Source: a virus. From it: a DNA stretch of 32,953 bases. The stretch's first letter is position 1, and each line of letters begins with the position of its first letter. Made by a program: the position numbers and the translations under genes. Positions 13,612-19,432 of this stretch are shown here, piece after piece. Location of the stretch: positions 1-32,953 of the IMG/VR virus record IMGVR_UViG_3300046660_000391; one strand, 5' to 3'. The notes below the pieces were generated by a model. That model was given only the letters and a program-made list of their open reading frames with translations. It had not been told where the DNA came from and did no database searches.

Positions 13612-14000
13612 CCGACCTTGGCCCCATCACCGAAGCCCGCTTCGCCGAGGTCTTCGCCAAGGGCGCGTTGGCGACAAGTTCGGACGCCGCGTCGCTGCTG
13701 GGACTTGACGTCCGCACCCTTCGGTCTCTCAGTGACGCCCTGATCATCCGGGCGGCCCTGGTGGGCTCGACGCGACGCTATCGCGAGGCCGACCTCCGCC
13801 ACTACCTGACCGAAGGACCCTCGGGCGCATGTCAGTCTACAAGCCCGCGAAAAGCCGTTTCTATGCCTACGACTTCCAGTTCAAAGGTCGTCGCTTTCAC
13901 GGCTCTACCGGGATGGAAACCCTCCGCAAAGCCGAGGCCTTCGAACGCAAGGAGCGCGAGAGGGTCGCGCTCGGGCTCCCCGAAACCCGCGACGGCCTGA
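13608..14000 (+). CDS. Excisionase-like helix-turn-helix protein, overlapping integrase
   Basis: Starts with an ATGA overlap. Residues about 15-68 resemble a MerR/excisionase-type winged HTH (ATSSDAASLLGLDVRTLRSL, then STRRYREADLRHYL). The domain ends near 13827, just before the integrase ATG at 13829. The frame nevertheless stays open to 14000, adding about 57 Ser/Pro/Arg-rich residues read across the integrase gene in another frame. The true protein may simply have this tail, or the region may once have been fused or frameshifted. Position directly before int supports a recombination-directionality factor that would promote excision. Confidence 0.65.
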   Translation: MTDLGPITEARFAEVFAKGALATSSDAASLLGLDVRTLRSLSDALIIRAALVGSTRRYREADLRHYLTEGPSGACQSTSPRKAVSMPTTSSSKVVAFTALPGWKPSAKPRPSNARSARGSRSGSPKPATA

Positions 14001-14995
14001 CGCTCGACGTCGCCGCCGGCCGCTGGTGGACCGAGGTAGGCCAGCACCTGGCCTCGTCGCGCGTCATTTATCACCGCCTCAAGGTCATGGTGCGGCTGCT
14101 CAAGCCCCAGACTCTGCTCACCGACATCACGACCGAGACGATCGCCGCCGCCATCGAACGCCGCCGGGGTGAGACCTATGCGCGCGGCTTTGACGTGCCG
14201 GCCCAGGGCGCCAAGCCCGGCCAGAAGGCCAAGCGCTACACCCTGTCGAATGACACGGTGAACAGCGACATCATCAAACGCATCCGCCCCATTCTGAACC
14301 GTGCCGCCTCGCCGGTCTGGGGCAGCATGAAGGGCCTGCACCAGATCGATTGGAAGGCCCTGGCCCTGCCCGAGGCCGTCACCGATATCCGCCACTTCGC
14401 CGACCCCTACCAACAGGCCTGGGTCGACGCCTGCGGACCCACCGAGGGCTTCGCGCTGGAGCTGCTGCTGGCCTATGGCTGGCGGTTCGGAGAGCTGTTC
14501 TTCCACCCTGGCGCCTATCTGCCAGACACGCCGCTTGGCGCGTCGGTGGCCATCAACAAGCGCAAGGGCGGCAAGCCCATGCTGGTGCCGCTACGCCCGG
14601 TCGACGCGCGGCAGATCGCGGCGCGGGTCGGCATCGCCCAGGCCGCCGGCCTCGACAGCATCTGGATTGAGCGCGATGAAAAGGGCGAGCTAGTCACGGT
14701 CTCTTACGCCGCGATGCAAAGCCGCCTGCGCAAGGCCGCCGAGCGCGCGGGCGCCGATCACAGCCGCCTCATCCACAGCATCCGCCATCACGTCGCCACC
14801 GATTTCCTGCTGGAGACCGGCGACCTGGCCAAGACCAAGGACCTGCTAGGCCACGCCGATATCAAGTCGACGCTGATCTACGCCCACGCCCTGAATTCGG
14901 GCCTGCGCGAAGCCATAAACTCCCGGAATAGTCCCGGAGCCCCGGACCCCGAAGCCGAGTTTTCCCCGCCAAAACAACGCTGTAAGAAGGGCTAA
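13829..14995 (+). CDS. int: Tyrosine-family phage integrase
   Basis: A 388-residue tyrosine recombinase with all catalytic residues visible: Arg219 (GWRFGEL), Lys249 (KGGK), His316 and Arg319 (HSIRHH), His342 (LGHADIKST) and nucleophile Tyr351 (IYAHA). The N-terminal about 50 residues (YKPAKSRFYAYDFQFKGRRF) match the arm-binding type domain, and about 60-160 is the core-binding region. It catalyses integration and, with an excisionase, excision between attP and the host tRNA-Arg(CCG). The stop at 14995 is four bases before the tRNA-like core. The left-arm repeats (14921-14946) lie inside its last codons. Confidence 0.93.
   Translation: MSVYKPAKSRFYAYDFQFKGRRFHGSTGMETLRKAEAFERKERERVALGLPETRDGLTLDVAAGRWWTEVGQHLASSRVIYHRLKVMVRLLKPQTLLTDITTETIAAAIERRRGETYARGFDVPAQGAKPGQKAKRYTLSNDTVNSDIIKRIRPILNRAASPVWGSMKGLHQIDWKALALPEAVTDIRHFADPYQQAWVDACGPTEGFALELLLAYGWRFGELFFHPGAYLPDTPLGASVAINKRKGGKPMLVPLRPVDARQIAARVGIAQAAGLDSIWIERDEKGELVTVSYAAMQSRLRKAAERAGADHSRLIHSIRHHVATDFLLETGDLAKTKDLLGHADIKSTLIYAHALNSGLREAINSRNSPGAPDPEAEFSPPKQRCKKG
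14921..14946. repeat. Integrase arm-type sites, P arm
   Basis: TCCCGGA at 14921-14927 and 14932-14938 (11 bp apart, joined by ATAG), plus a variant CCCCGGA at 14940-14946. The 18-base block TCCCGGAATAGTCCCGGA recurs at 15152-15169 on the other side of the core. This is typical of arm-binding repeats. Confidence 0.65.
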
Positions 14996-14999
14996 CGAC

Positions 15000-15047
15000 G
15001 CCCTCCGAAGGCAAAGGTCACACGTTCGAATCGTGTCGGGTGCGCCA
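15000..15047 (+). other. attP: attP core: 3' half of tRNA-Arg(CCG)
   Basis: Bases 15000-15047 read as the anticodon arm to the end of a tRNA: stem part GCC, loop CTCCGAA (anticodon CCG), GGC, then T-arm ACACG-TTCGAAT-CGTGT, acceptor CGGGTGC, discriminator G and CCA. The sequence before 15000 is the integrase stop, not a D-arm, so no complete tRNA is present. This is the usual form of an attP core for a tRNA-targeting integrase; integration would restore the host gene. Confidence 0.85.
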
Positions 15048-15137
15048 AAATCTCCATAGAAAATCAATCACTTAGGCCGGTTCTGATCGGCCGCGGCCGA
15101 TCCCGAGAATGGGAACGGCGAGCGAACAGAATCATTC

Positions 15138-15169
15138 TCCGGGACTCGAAGTCCCGGAATAGTCCCGGA
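15138..15169. repeat. Integrase arm-type sites, P' arm
   Basis: TCCCGGA at 15152-15158 and 15163-15169 in the same 11-bp-spaced arrangement as the P arm, plus an inverted copy (TCCGGGA) at 15138-15144. The inverted copy and 15152-15158 also form a hairpin (TCCGGGACTCGAAGTCCCGGA with one mismatch-free stem). Confidence 0.65.
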
Positions 15170-15199
15170 TAATGTTCCACCCTTGTTCACGGTAGCGAC

Positions 15200-15214
15200 G
15201 CGAACGCCGTTCGC
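15200..15214. repeat. GCGAACGSCGTTCGC palindrome, copy 5
   Basis: GCGAACGCCGTTCGC between the P' arm and the start of the 78-aa gene. The 244-base gap 14996-15239 otherwise holds only the attP site and the leader of that gene. Confidence 0.75.
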
Positions 15215-15239
15215 GTCAGCCCAGAGAGTGGAGCGAACG

Positions 15240-15476
15240 ATGGTTCACCGAACCTACACGACGACGATGCAAGACCCCGTCGCGTTCTTCGAGGGGCTTA
15301 GGCCCTTCCGCGCCCAGGTCATGGCCCAGCAAAACCGGTTCCGGCCGTTCGGGCCGCACTACTGCATGTTGGCGGTGATCATTTCCGGCCTCGACGCCGC
15401 CGCCGAGTTTTTCACCAAGAACCGCGCATTCTATTCCATCGGCGACAGCGCCGGGGTCGGCAGGCGAGCGCCCTAG
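15240..15476 (+). CDS. Hypothetical protein, 78 aa
   Basis: An ATG at 15240 follows a GAGTGGAG ribosome site; an upstream in-frame ATG at 15183 would add 19 residues made partly by the palindrome. The sequence has an aromatic/basic core (FFEGLRPFRAQVMAQQNRFRPFG) and a C-terminal helix (GLDAAAEFFTKN). No recognised domain. It is an isolated plus-strand gene facing the late operon, next to attP, a common site for accessory genes expressed from the prophage. Confidence 0.6.
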   Translation: MVHRTYTTTMQDPVAFFEGLRPFRAQVMAQQNRFRPFGPHYCMLAVIISGLDAAAEFFTKNRAFYSIGDSAGVGRRAP

Positions 15477-15485
15477 AACGCAAAA

Positions 15486-15517
15486 GGCCCGCCGCCCCGG
15501 TGAAGGGACGGCGGGCC
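15486..15517 (-). terminator. Terminator of the leftward late operon
   Basis: A 9-bp stem (GGCCCGCCG / CGGCGGGCC) with a 14-base loop, lying between two convergent genes. On the minus strand it is followed by TTTTG, as in an intrinsic terminator, so it mainly serves the late operon ending at 15549. It may also stop plus-strand transcripts. Confidence 0.8.
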
Positions 15518-15548
15518 ATGTTGTGCGGCTCTGCTGATCAGCGGCCGG

Positions 15549-16145
15549 TCAGGGCGACGCGGGGGCCGTCCTGATGTTCTTGCTCCAAAGGTCGGCCTGC
15601 TCGCGCGCCCAGGCGCGGCAGGCTAGCGCGGCTTCTCGGTATTGCTGGGCGGTCCCGTAGTTGTCGACGACGGTGTCGGCGACGGCAGAGAGCGCAACGC
15701 CGGAAGGGGCGTCGAGAATGAGGCCGGCAGGTCGGGGAACCTGGGGCACGCCAGCAGCGGCTTGGTCGTGCAGGCTGACAAAGCCAGCAGACACGTCGCA
15801 GCGGCGATCAGCTTCAACGGTGACATAGACGGGAACCTCCTCTTTTAGGATTTTGGTGTCGGCACGGATTTCGGCCTGGCGCTGCGCCGCCTGCTGATCG
15901 GTCGCGGCGGTGATCGACCGACCGCCAGCCTCGACTCTGGCGATGGCGGGGCGGGCATTGCGCAAGCGCTCCGCTTCGGCCGCTTTCTCGCGATCGACAC
16001 CGACCGCGATCCAGTGCGCGCGAGCCAGCAGCCCGCCGCCAACGATCACGACGACGGCCGCCACGCCGCCCAGAATGCGGCGGCCCGCCGTCGACCGCGC
16101 GAAATCCGCCAGGGCGCCGAAAACGGCGGACGCTGCGGCGATCAT
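15549..16145 (-). CDS. Inner-membrane spanin subunit (Rz-like)
   Basis: A 198-residue protein with an N-terminal membrane anchor (about residues 24-41, rich in Val/Gly) followed by a long periplasmic, charged helical region (DREKAAEAERLRN...). This is the type II N-in/C-out topology of Rz i-spanins, which fuse inner and outer membranes at the last step of lysis. The strongest support is the nested Rz1-like lipoprotein in another frame (15623-15826). The start at 16145 is an ATGA overlap with the upstream L,D-transpeptidase-like gene. It is the last gene of the late operon, followed by the terminator. Confidence 0.75.
   Translation of the reverse strand: MIAAASAVFGALADFARSTAGRRILGGVAAVVVIVGGGLLARAHWIAVGVDREKAAEAERLRNARPAIARVEAGGRSITAATDQQAAQRQAEIRADTKILKEEVPVYVTVEADRRCDVSAGFVSLHDQAAAGVPQVPRPAGLILDAPSGVALSAVADTVVDNYGTAQQYREAALACRAWAREQADLWSKNIRTAPASP
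15623..15826 (-). CDS. Outer-membrane spanin lipoprotein (Rz1-like), nested in Rz
   Basis: A 67-residue ORF entirely inside the Rz-like gene in a different frame. It has a lipoprotein signal (MSPLKLIAAATCLLALSAC) with lipobox LSAC and lipidated Cys19. A short proline-rich mature part follows (repeated P with S/T). This is the diagnostic Rz1 layout: an outer-membrane lipoprotein, proline-rich, encoded within Rz. It would bind the Rz C-terminus across the periplasm. Confidence 0.8.
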   Translation of the reverse strand: MSPLKLIAAATCLLALSACTTKPLLACPRFPDLPASFSTPLPALRSLPSPTPSSTTTGPPSNTEKPR

Positions 16146-16504
16146 GCGATCACCACCAGGTCGCGGTCGCCGCTCTTCCAGATCAGTTCTCGCACCGCAC
16201 GCGGCAGGATGATGCAGCCATGCGAGGCGGCGCCGGGATTGGCGACGGAATCGCCGTGGATACGGAAGGCCGAGCGCCCGAGGGCGGCATGGTCGACCGG
16301 CTCCAGTTTCAGGGCGTAGGGTCCGACATTGGCGCTGTCGTAGCGCTCGACGATCGTCCAGCGGCCGGCCGGGATCGGGCCAACCCCGACCGCCGCCTGC
16401 ATGGACGGATTGTTCTTGCCGCGCCCGAAGCCGGAATAGCCTCGGGACACGACCTTGCCCGCGCGCGAAAGCTCGCCCGCGCTCTGGTCCCATTGCCAGG
16501 TCAT
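16142..16504 (-). CDS. L,D-transpeptidase/DUF2778 (Tlde1-like) enzyme, candidate endolysin
   Basis: A 120-residue enzyme with the catalytic pattern RIHGD (His83) and SHGC (94-97, nucleophile Cys97), spaced as in YkuD/L,D-transpeptidase-like folds. The N-terminal half (W-x-W-x-Q..GELSR, YSG.G..KN, GPIPAGRW) matches the DUF2778/Tlde1 family, whose known members cut or exchange peptidoglycan stem peptides. No signal peptide is present. It lies between the holin candidate and the spanins, the slot of the endolysin, and no lysozyme, amidase or other endolysin is visible in the window. An endolysin role is therefore inferred. Active-site residues are intact. Confidence 0.75.
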   Translation of the reverse strand: MTWQWDQSAGELSRAGKVVSRGYSGFGRGKNNPSMQAAVGVGPIPAGRWTIVERYDSANVGPYALKLEPVDHAALGRSAFRIHGDSVANPGAASHGCIILPRAVRELIWKSGDRDLVVIA

Positions 16505-16545
16505 GGTGTTCTCCAGTTACGAAGGATTGCGAGCAGACCCGCCCG

Positions 16546-16842
16546 CTAGTTCGCCGTGCCGCGCGTGGCGGCGTGCGCGATGTCGAGCGCCTTGCCGGCT
16601 TGCTCGCGCGCCTCCGCCGTGGCCTTGCTGGACGTGTAGAGGAACCCCAGCACGCCGTTGAGGAAGCCGGTCACGACGACGGCGCTGGCCAGCGTCTTGA
16701 AGAACTCGGACGGCTCCGCGCCATTGAGGGGCCGGGCGAGCCACAGGACCCACCCGCTCATGGCGTACATGCCCATGGCCATCCAGCCACGCTGGTCGGG
16801 CCAGCCGGGGCCTTTGACCTTGCTGACGTCGATCCTGATCAC
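16546..16842 (-). CDS. Holin candidate
   Basis: A 98-residue membrane protein with two hydrophobic segments (about 20-36 and 50-69) and a charged C-terminal tail (KATAEAREQAGKALDIA). Size, topology and placement directly upstream of the muralytic enzyme fit a class II holin, which makes the inner-membrane lesion that starts lysis. There is no sequence-family recognition beyond this. It starts with GTG in a GTGA overlap with the coiled-coil gene upstream. Confidence 0.65.
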   Translation of the reverse strand: MIRIDVSKVKGPGWPDQRGWMAMGMYAMSGWVLWLARPLNGAEPSEFFKTLASAVVVTGFLNGVLGFLYTSSKATAEAREQAGKALDIAHAATRGTAN

Positions 16843-17345
16843 GGGAGGTCCTTTCTCGGTCGCCGACGACGGCGCACCGGCTTTTCGTGGGTGGGCATAA
16901 GCACCGTCGCCTTGCCGCCTGACAGTTCGATCAGGCCGGTGGCCTTGGCGCTGGCGTGGATGGGGACGCCGAGCCGCCGCAGCTCCGATTCCAGGGAGTG
17001 GTATCGCTGGTCGGCCTGGCGGTTTTCGCCGAGACAGTCCTCGTGAGCGCGCTTCAGGGCCTCGATCACGCCGTCCTGTTCTCGAATCTTGGAGTCCTGC
17101 TCATCGACCTTGGCCTCAAGGGCGGCGACCTTCTCTTCAAGGTGGGTGCGATCGGCCTGAAGGATGCGGATAAAGCCCTCGGCCTGGGTGTTGAGGGCCG
17201 CCGCGAATGCCGCCTGTGACGCGGCGATGCTGGCGGGGGCCCTGGCTCGCGTGCGTTCATTGAGCCAGTCGAATAGCGACTTGAGCCCGACGCCCAGCAC
17301 GGCGCTGCCGGCCGATACGAGGCCGACCACGATAGCCTCCCCCAT
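16839..17345 (-). CDS. Coiled-coil membrane-anchored protein of the lysis cassette
   Basis: A 168-residue protein. The first about 20 residues are hydrophobic (AIVVGLVSAGSAVLGVGL) and may be an anchor. Residues about 60-125 form a strong coiled coil (HLEEKVAALEAKVDEQDSKI...). The C-terminus is very basic (RRRRRPRK). A GGGGAGG ribosome site precedes the ATG. It is coupled to the holin gene by GTGA. It may modulate lysis (antiholin-like), but this is only positional inference; a tail-associated role is the alternative. Confidence 0.6.
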   Translation of the reverse strand: MGEAIVVGLVSAGSAVLGVGLKSLFDWLNERTRARAPASIAASQAAFAAALNTQAEGFIRILQADRTHLEEKVAALEAKVDEQDSKIREQDGVIEALKRAHEDCLGENRQADQRYHSLESELRRLGVPIHASAKATGLIELSGGKATVLMPTHEKPVRRRRRPRKDLP

Positions 17346-17370
17346 GGGCGGCCTCCCCTATGAAGGATGG

Positions 17371-17396
17371 CCAGGCGCGGCAAAGGCCGCGCCTGG
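17371..17396 (-). other. Perfect hairpin between the tail and lysis genes
   Basis: A 10-bp perfect inverted repeat (CCAGGCGCGG / CCGCGCCTGG) with a 6-base loop, in the 59-base gap between the exported beta-helix gene and the lysis cassette. There is no T-tract, so it may be a processing or attenuation element, not a full terminator. Confidence 0.5.
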
Positions 17397-17404
17397 ATAC
17401 GCTG

Positions 17405-18892
17405 CTAGTTCGTGAAGCTGGTGGCGGTGCCCCCGCCGCTCTCGGTGCCCGAGAGCGTGCGGTGATTGCGCTTGTAGATGATCGTCCCGCTGCCGGGGTT
17501 CACCGAAATGCCGGTGCCGGCGGCGGTCGTTTCGTCCAGCCACATCCAGGTATTATCGCCGGCCATGAACTCGCCCTTGATCGAGCCGTCACCCTGGTCG
17601 TCGTGGCAAGCCGTGCGCCAGAACCAGACGCGCGAGAAGTTGATGTACCGGCAGGTGCCGCCATGGCCCCAGGAGCCGTCGCTGGCGAGGATGGCCGAGA
17701 CGGTGTTCTCGTGACCGGTGAAGGCGTTGGCCGAGGTCTGACCCGCGCCGCCAGTCCACCAGCTGATACAGCGCAGGCAGAACATATAGGAGGGACTGCC
17801 GCCGTCGGTCTTGTGGATGTTCAGGCCGTCGACCCAGGAAGACGTCGCCTTCCAATCCACGAAGGCCGCGACCCCGACATTGTAATCGACGGCAACCGAG
17901 TTGGCCGCGCGACCTACGCCGCCGGCATAGCCCGCCGATCCGTTGACGAAGACGAGGTTCCGGGTCGTCGCCGCGACCTGGGCGGCGATGGCCCCGGCCG
18001 CGCCGCCCTCGAAATCGACGCCTTGGACGTAGACGTCTTTGCTCGTGCCATCGAGGCGGAAGCCGGCGGCGTCGCGATAGACTCGGGTGTTGGCGTTCGT
18101 CGGCGCAACACCGTCGCCCCGGTGGACATAGACCTTGCCGCCGGTCAGGACCCAGCAATAGGTGGTGGCCGAAACCGCGTTGCAGGTCGCCGGGTCCGCC
18201 GACAGCGTGAACTCCGGCATCCGCGTGATGGTCAGGCCGGTCGGGCCGGTGAACGACACCGGGTGGATGCGGTCGACCACCTTCAATGCGTTCGAGAGGG
18301 TCGCCGAGTAGAGGTTGGTATAGGTCCCGTCGACTGCCCAGGTGAGGTCGTCGAACGGCCCCATGGTGCAGTTCGTGCCGCCCAGGCAGAACACGCCCAG
18401 GTGCTTGGTCGGGACGATGGTCCCGGCTAGGCCTGAGAACGAGTTGGTGCGGGCGTAATAGTTGTTGTTGCGCAGCAGCACCTGATAGGCGTCAGGGCAA
18501 TTAGCGTCGGCGTTGCCGAGTTGGAGCGCCTTGCCGGCGCTCTTGACGGCCGCCGACCAATCCCCGTCGTAGGTTCCCAGGCCCGTACCCGTGGTGTCGG
18601 AGCCGTTGACCGGGTCGACATGGTAGTGGCAGGTCGCGCGCGGAGCCGTCCAGATCGTCGGCGAGACCCAGCTGCGGACATTGACCCGCACCGACGCCTT
18701 GCCGCTCACGCTGGCCACGTCGAACGGCCACGCCCCATAGTCCCAGCCCAGGCCGGCCGGCGGCGTGACCGAGGACGGCGGCAAGGCCGGCGGGACCGTT
18801 GCCGCCGAGGCATAGAGCGGCGAGAGACCGGCGGTCAGGACGGCGAGGGCGAAGACCAGCCGCGCCCAAACACTCATGAGGTGGCGCTTCAT
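17405..18892 (-). CDS. Exported beta-helix-like protein, 495 aa
   Basis: It begins with a clear Sec signal peptide (KRH, a hydrophobic run about residues 10-22, then a YASAA-type cleavage site near residue 30). The mature protein has an N-terminal domain, then a repetitive beta-rich region with many Asn/Gly and short strands (KDVYVQGVDFEGG, TRNLVFVNGS, NSVAVDYNVG), typical of right-handed parallel beta-helices as found in pectate lyases and tailspikes. It has about a dozen cysteines, consistent with disulfides formed outside the cytoplasm. An export signal is very unusual for a tail component. It may be a secreted polysaccharide-active or surface protein. No catalytic site is identified. Confidence 0.7.
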   Translation of the reverse strand: MKRHLMSVWARLVFALAVLTAGLSPLYASAATVPPALPPSSVTPPAGLGWDYGAWPFDVASVSGKASVRVNVRSWVSPTIWTAPRATCHYHVDPVNGSDTTGTGLGTYDGDWSAAVKSAGKALQLGNADANCPDAYQVLLRNNNYYARTNSFSGLAGTIVPTKHLGVFCLGGTNCTMGPFDDLTWAVDGTYTNLYSATLSNALKVVDRIHPVSFTGPTGLTITRMPEFTLSADPATCNAVSATTYCWVLTGGKVYVHRGDGVAPTNANTRVYRDAAGFRLDGTSKDVYVQGVDFEGGAAGAIAAQVAATTRNLVFVNGSAGYAGGVGRAANSVAVDYNVGVAAFVDWKATSSWVDGLNIHKTDGGSPSYMFCLRCISWWTGGAGQTSANAFTGHENTVSAILASDGSWGHGGTCRYINFSRVWFWRTACHDDQGDGSIKGEFMAGDNTWMWLDETTAAGTGISVNPGSGTIIYKRNHRTLSGTESGGGTATSFTN

Positions 18893-18895
18893 GAC

Positions 18896-19375
18896 TTAGC
18901 TCCCCACCCGCACGATCGCCACCTGGCCGGTGGCGGATTTCAGATAGACGTCGCCGATCGGCAGGCCGCCCGGGAACGTTTCGCCATAGCCCACGGGCGC
19001 GCCGTAGAGGTCGGTCGGAGCCGCCGCCCCCGCCGTCACCGACGTCCATTCGATGTCGAAGGCCGTGGCGCTGGGCGTCGGCGCGATCAACAGGCCGCGC
19101 GTGTCGGCGGTCGTCGTCGCGACCTTGACCCAGGCGCTGGTCAGGGTGAACGGCGAGCCGGCCGCCGAGGCGTAGGCGAGCGGCGCGGCGGGCGTCGGCG
19201 CAACGGCTTGGGCGCAAAGCTTCTGCAGGATTTCGAATTGCGCATTGGCCAGCGTGCCGGCGACGTTCGGCGTGGTCGCCGTGGTGCAGTCGACGGCTGC
19301 TAGGGCGGGGCCGCCGATCGCGCACGCAAAGAGCGCGAGCAGCCCAAAGGCCGCCCGCGTGAGCGGGGTCTTCAT
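18896..19375 (-). CDS. Exported small protein, 159 aa
   Basis: It has a Sec signal peptide (MKTPLTR, a hydrophobic stretch AAFGLLALFACAIGGP, and a likely cleavage after ALA at residues 25-27). The mature part is rich in Ala/Thr/Gly and probably beta-structured, and its second half (WVKVATTTADTRGLLIAPT, GEVYLKSATGQV-like) resembles a small jelly-roll or carbohydrate-binding module of tail-fibre type. The family is not recognised. Its stop is three bases before the next gene start, so the two exported proteins are made together and may form a complex. Confidence 0.65.
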   Translation of the reverse strand: MKTPLTRAAFGLLALFACAIGGPALAAVDCTTATTPNVAGTLANAQFEILQKLCAQAVAPTPAAPLAYASAAGSPFTLTSAWVKVATTTADTRGLLIAPTPSATAFDIEWTSVTAGAAAPTDLYGAPVGYGETFPGGLPIGDVYLKSATGQVAIVRVGS

Positions 19376-19406
19376 GTCAGGTCTCCAGGGGTGAAGGGGG
19401 TAGGAG

Positions 19407-19421
19407 GCGAACCGCGTTCGC
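19407..19421. repeat. GCGAACGSCGTTCGC-like palindrome, variant copy 6
   Basis: GCGAACCGCGTTCGC in the 57-base gap between the tailspike stop and the start of the 159-aa exported gene. It keeps both GCGAAC / GTTCGC arms and differs only in the centre. Confidence 0.6.
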
Positions 19422-19432
19422 CTCGGCGCGGC

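Noticed and set aside
1-15047. Ordinary integrated prophage ending at 15047 with a second prophage to the right
   Set aside because: Arm repeats occur on both sides of the core, the same palindromes run through both halves, and the two halves complement each other's modules. Still possible, and should be checked by the tests given for attP.
14996-15060. Complete tRNA gene
   Set aside because: Only the anticodon-to-CCA half is present; the preceding bases are the integrase stop region and cannot form a D-arm or acceptor 5' strand. It is the attP core.
17360-18430. Long plus-strand open frame of 356 codons
   Set aside because: It lies fully antisense to the exported beta-helix gene, is Arg/Gly/Ala-rich without hydrophobic pattern or motif, and has no ribosome site. 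It is a shadow caused by high GC.
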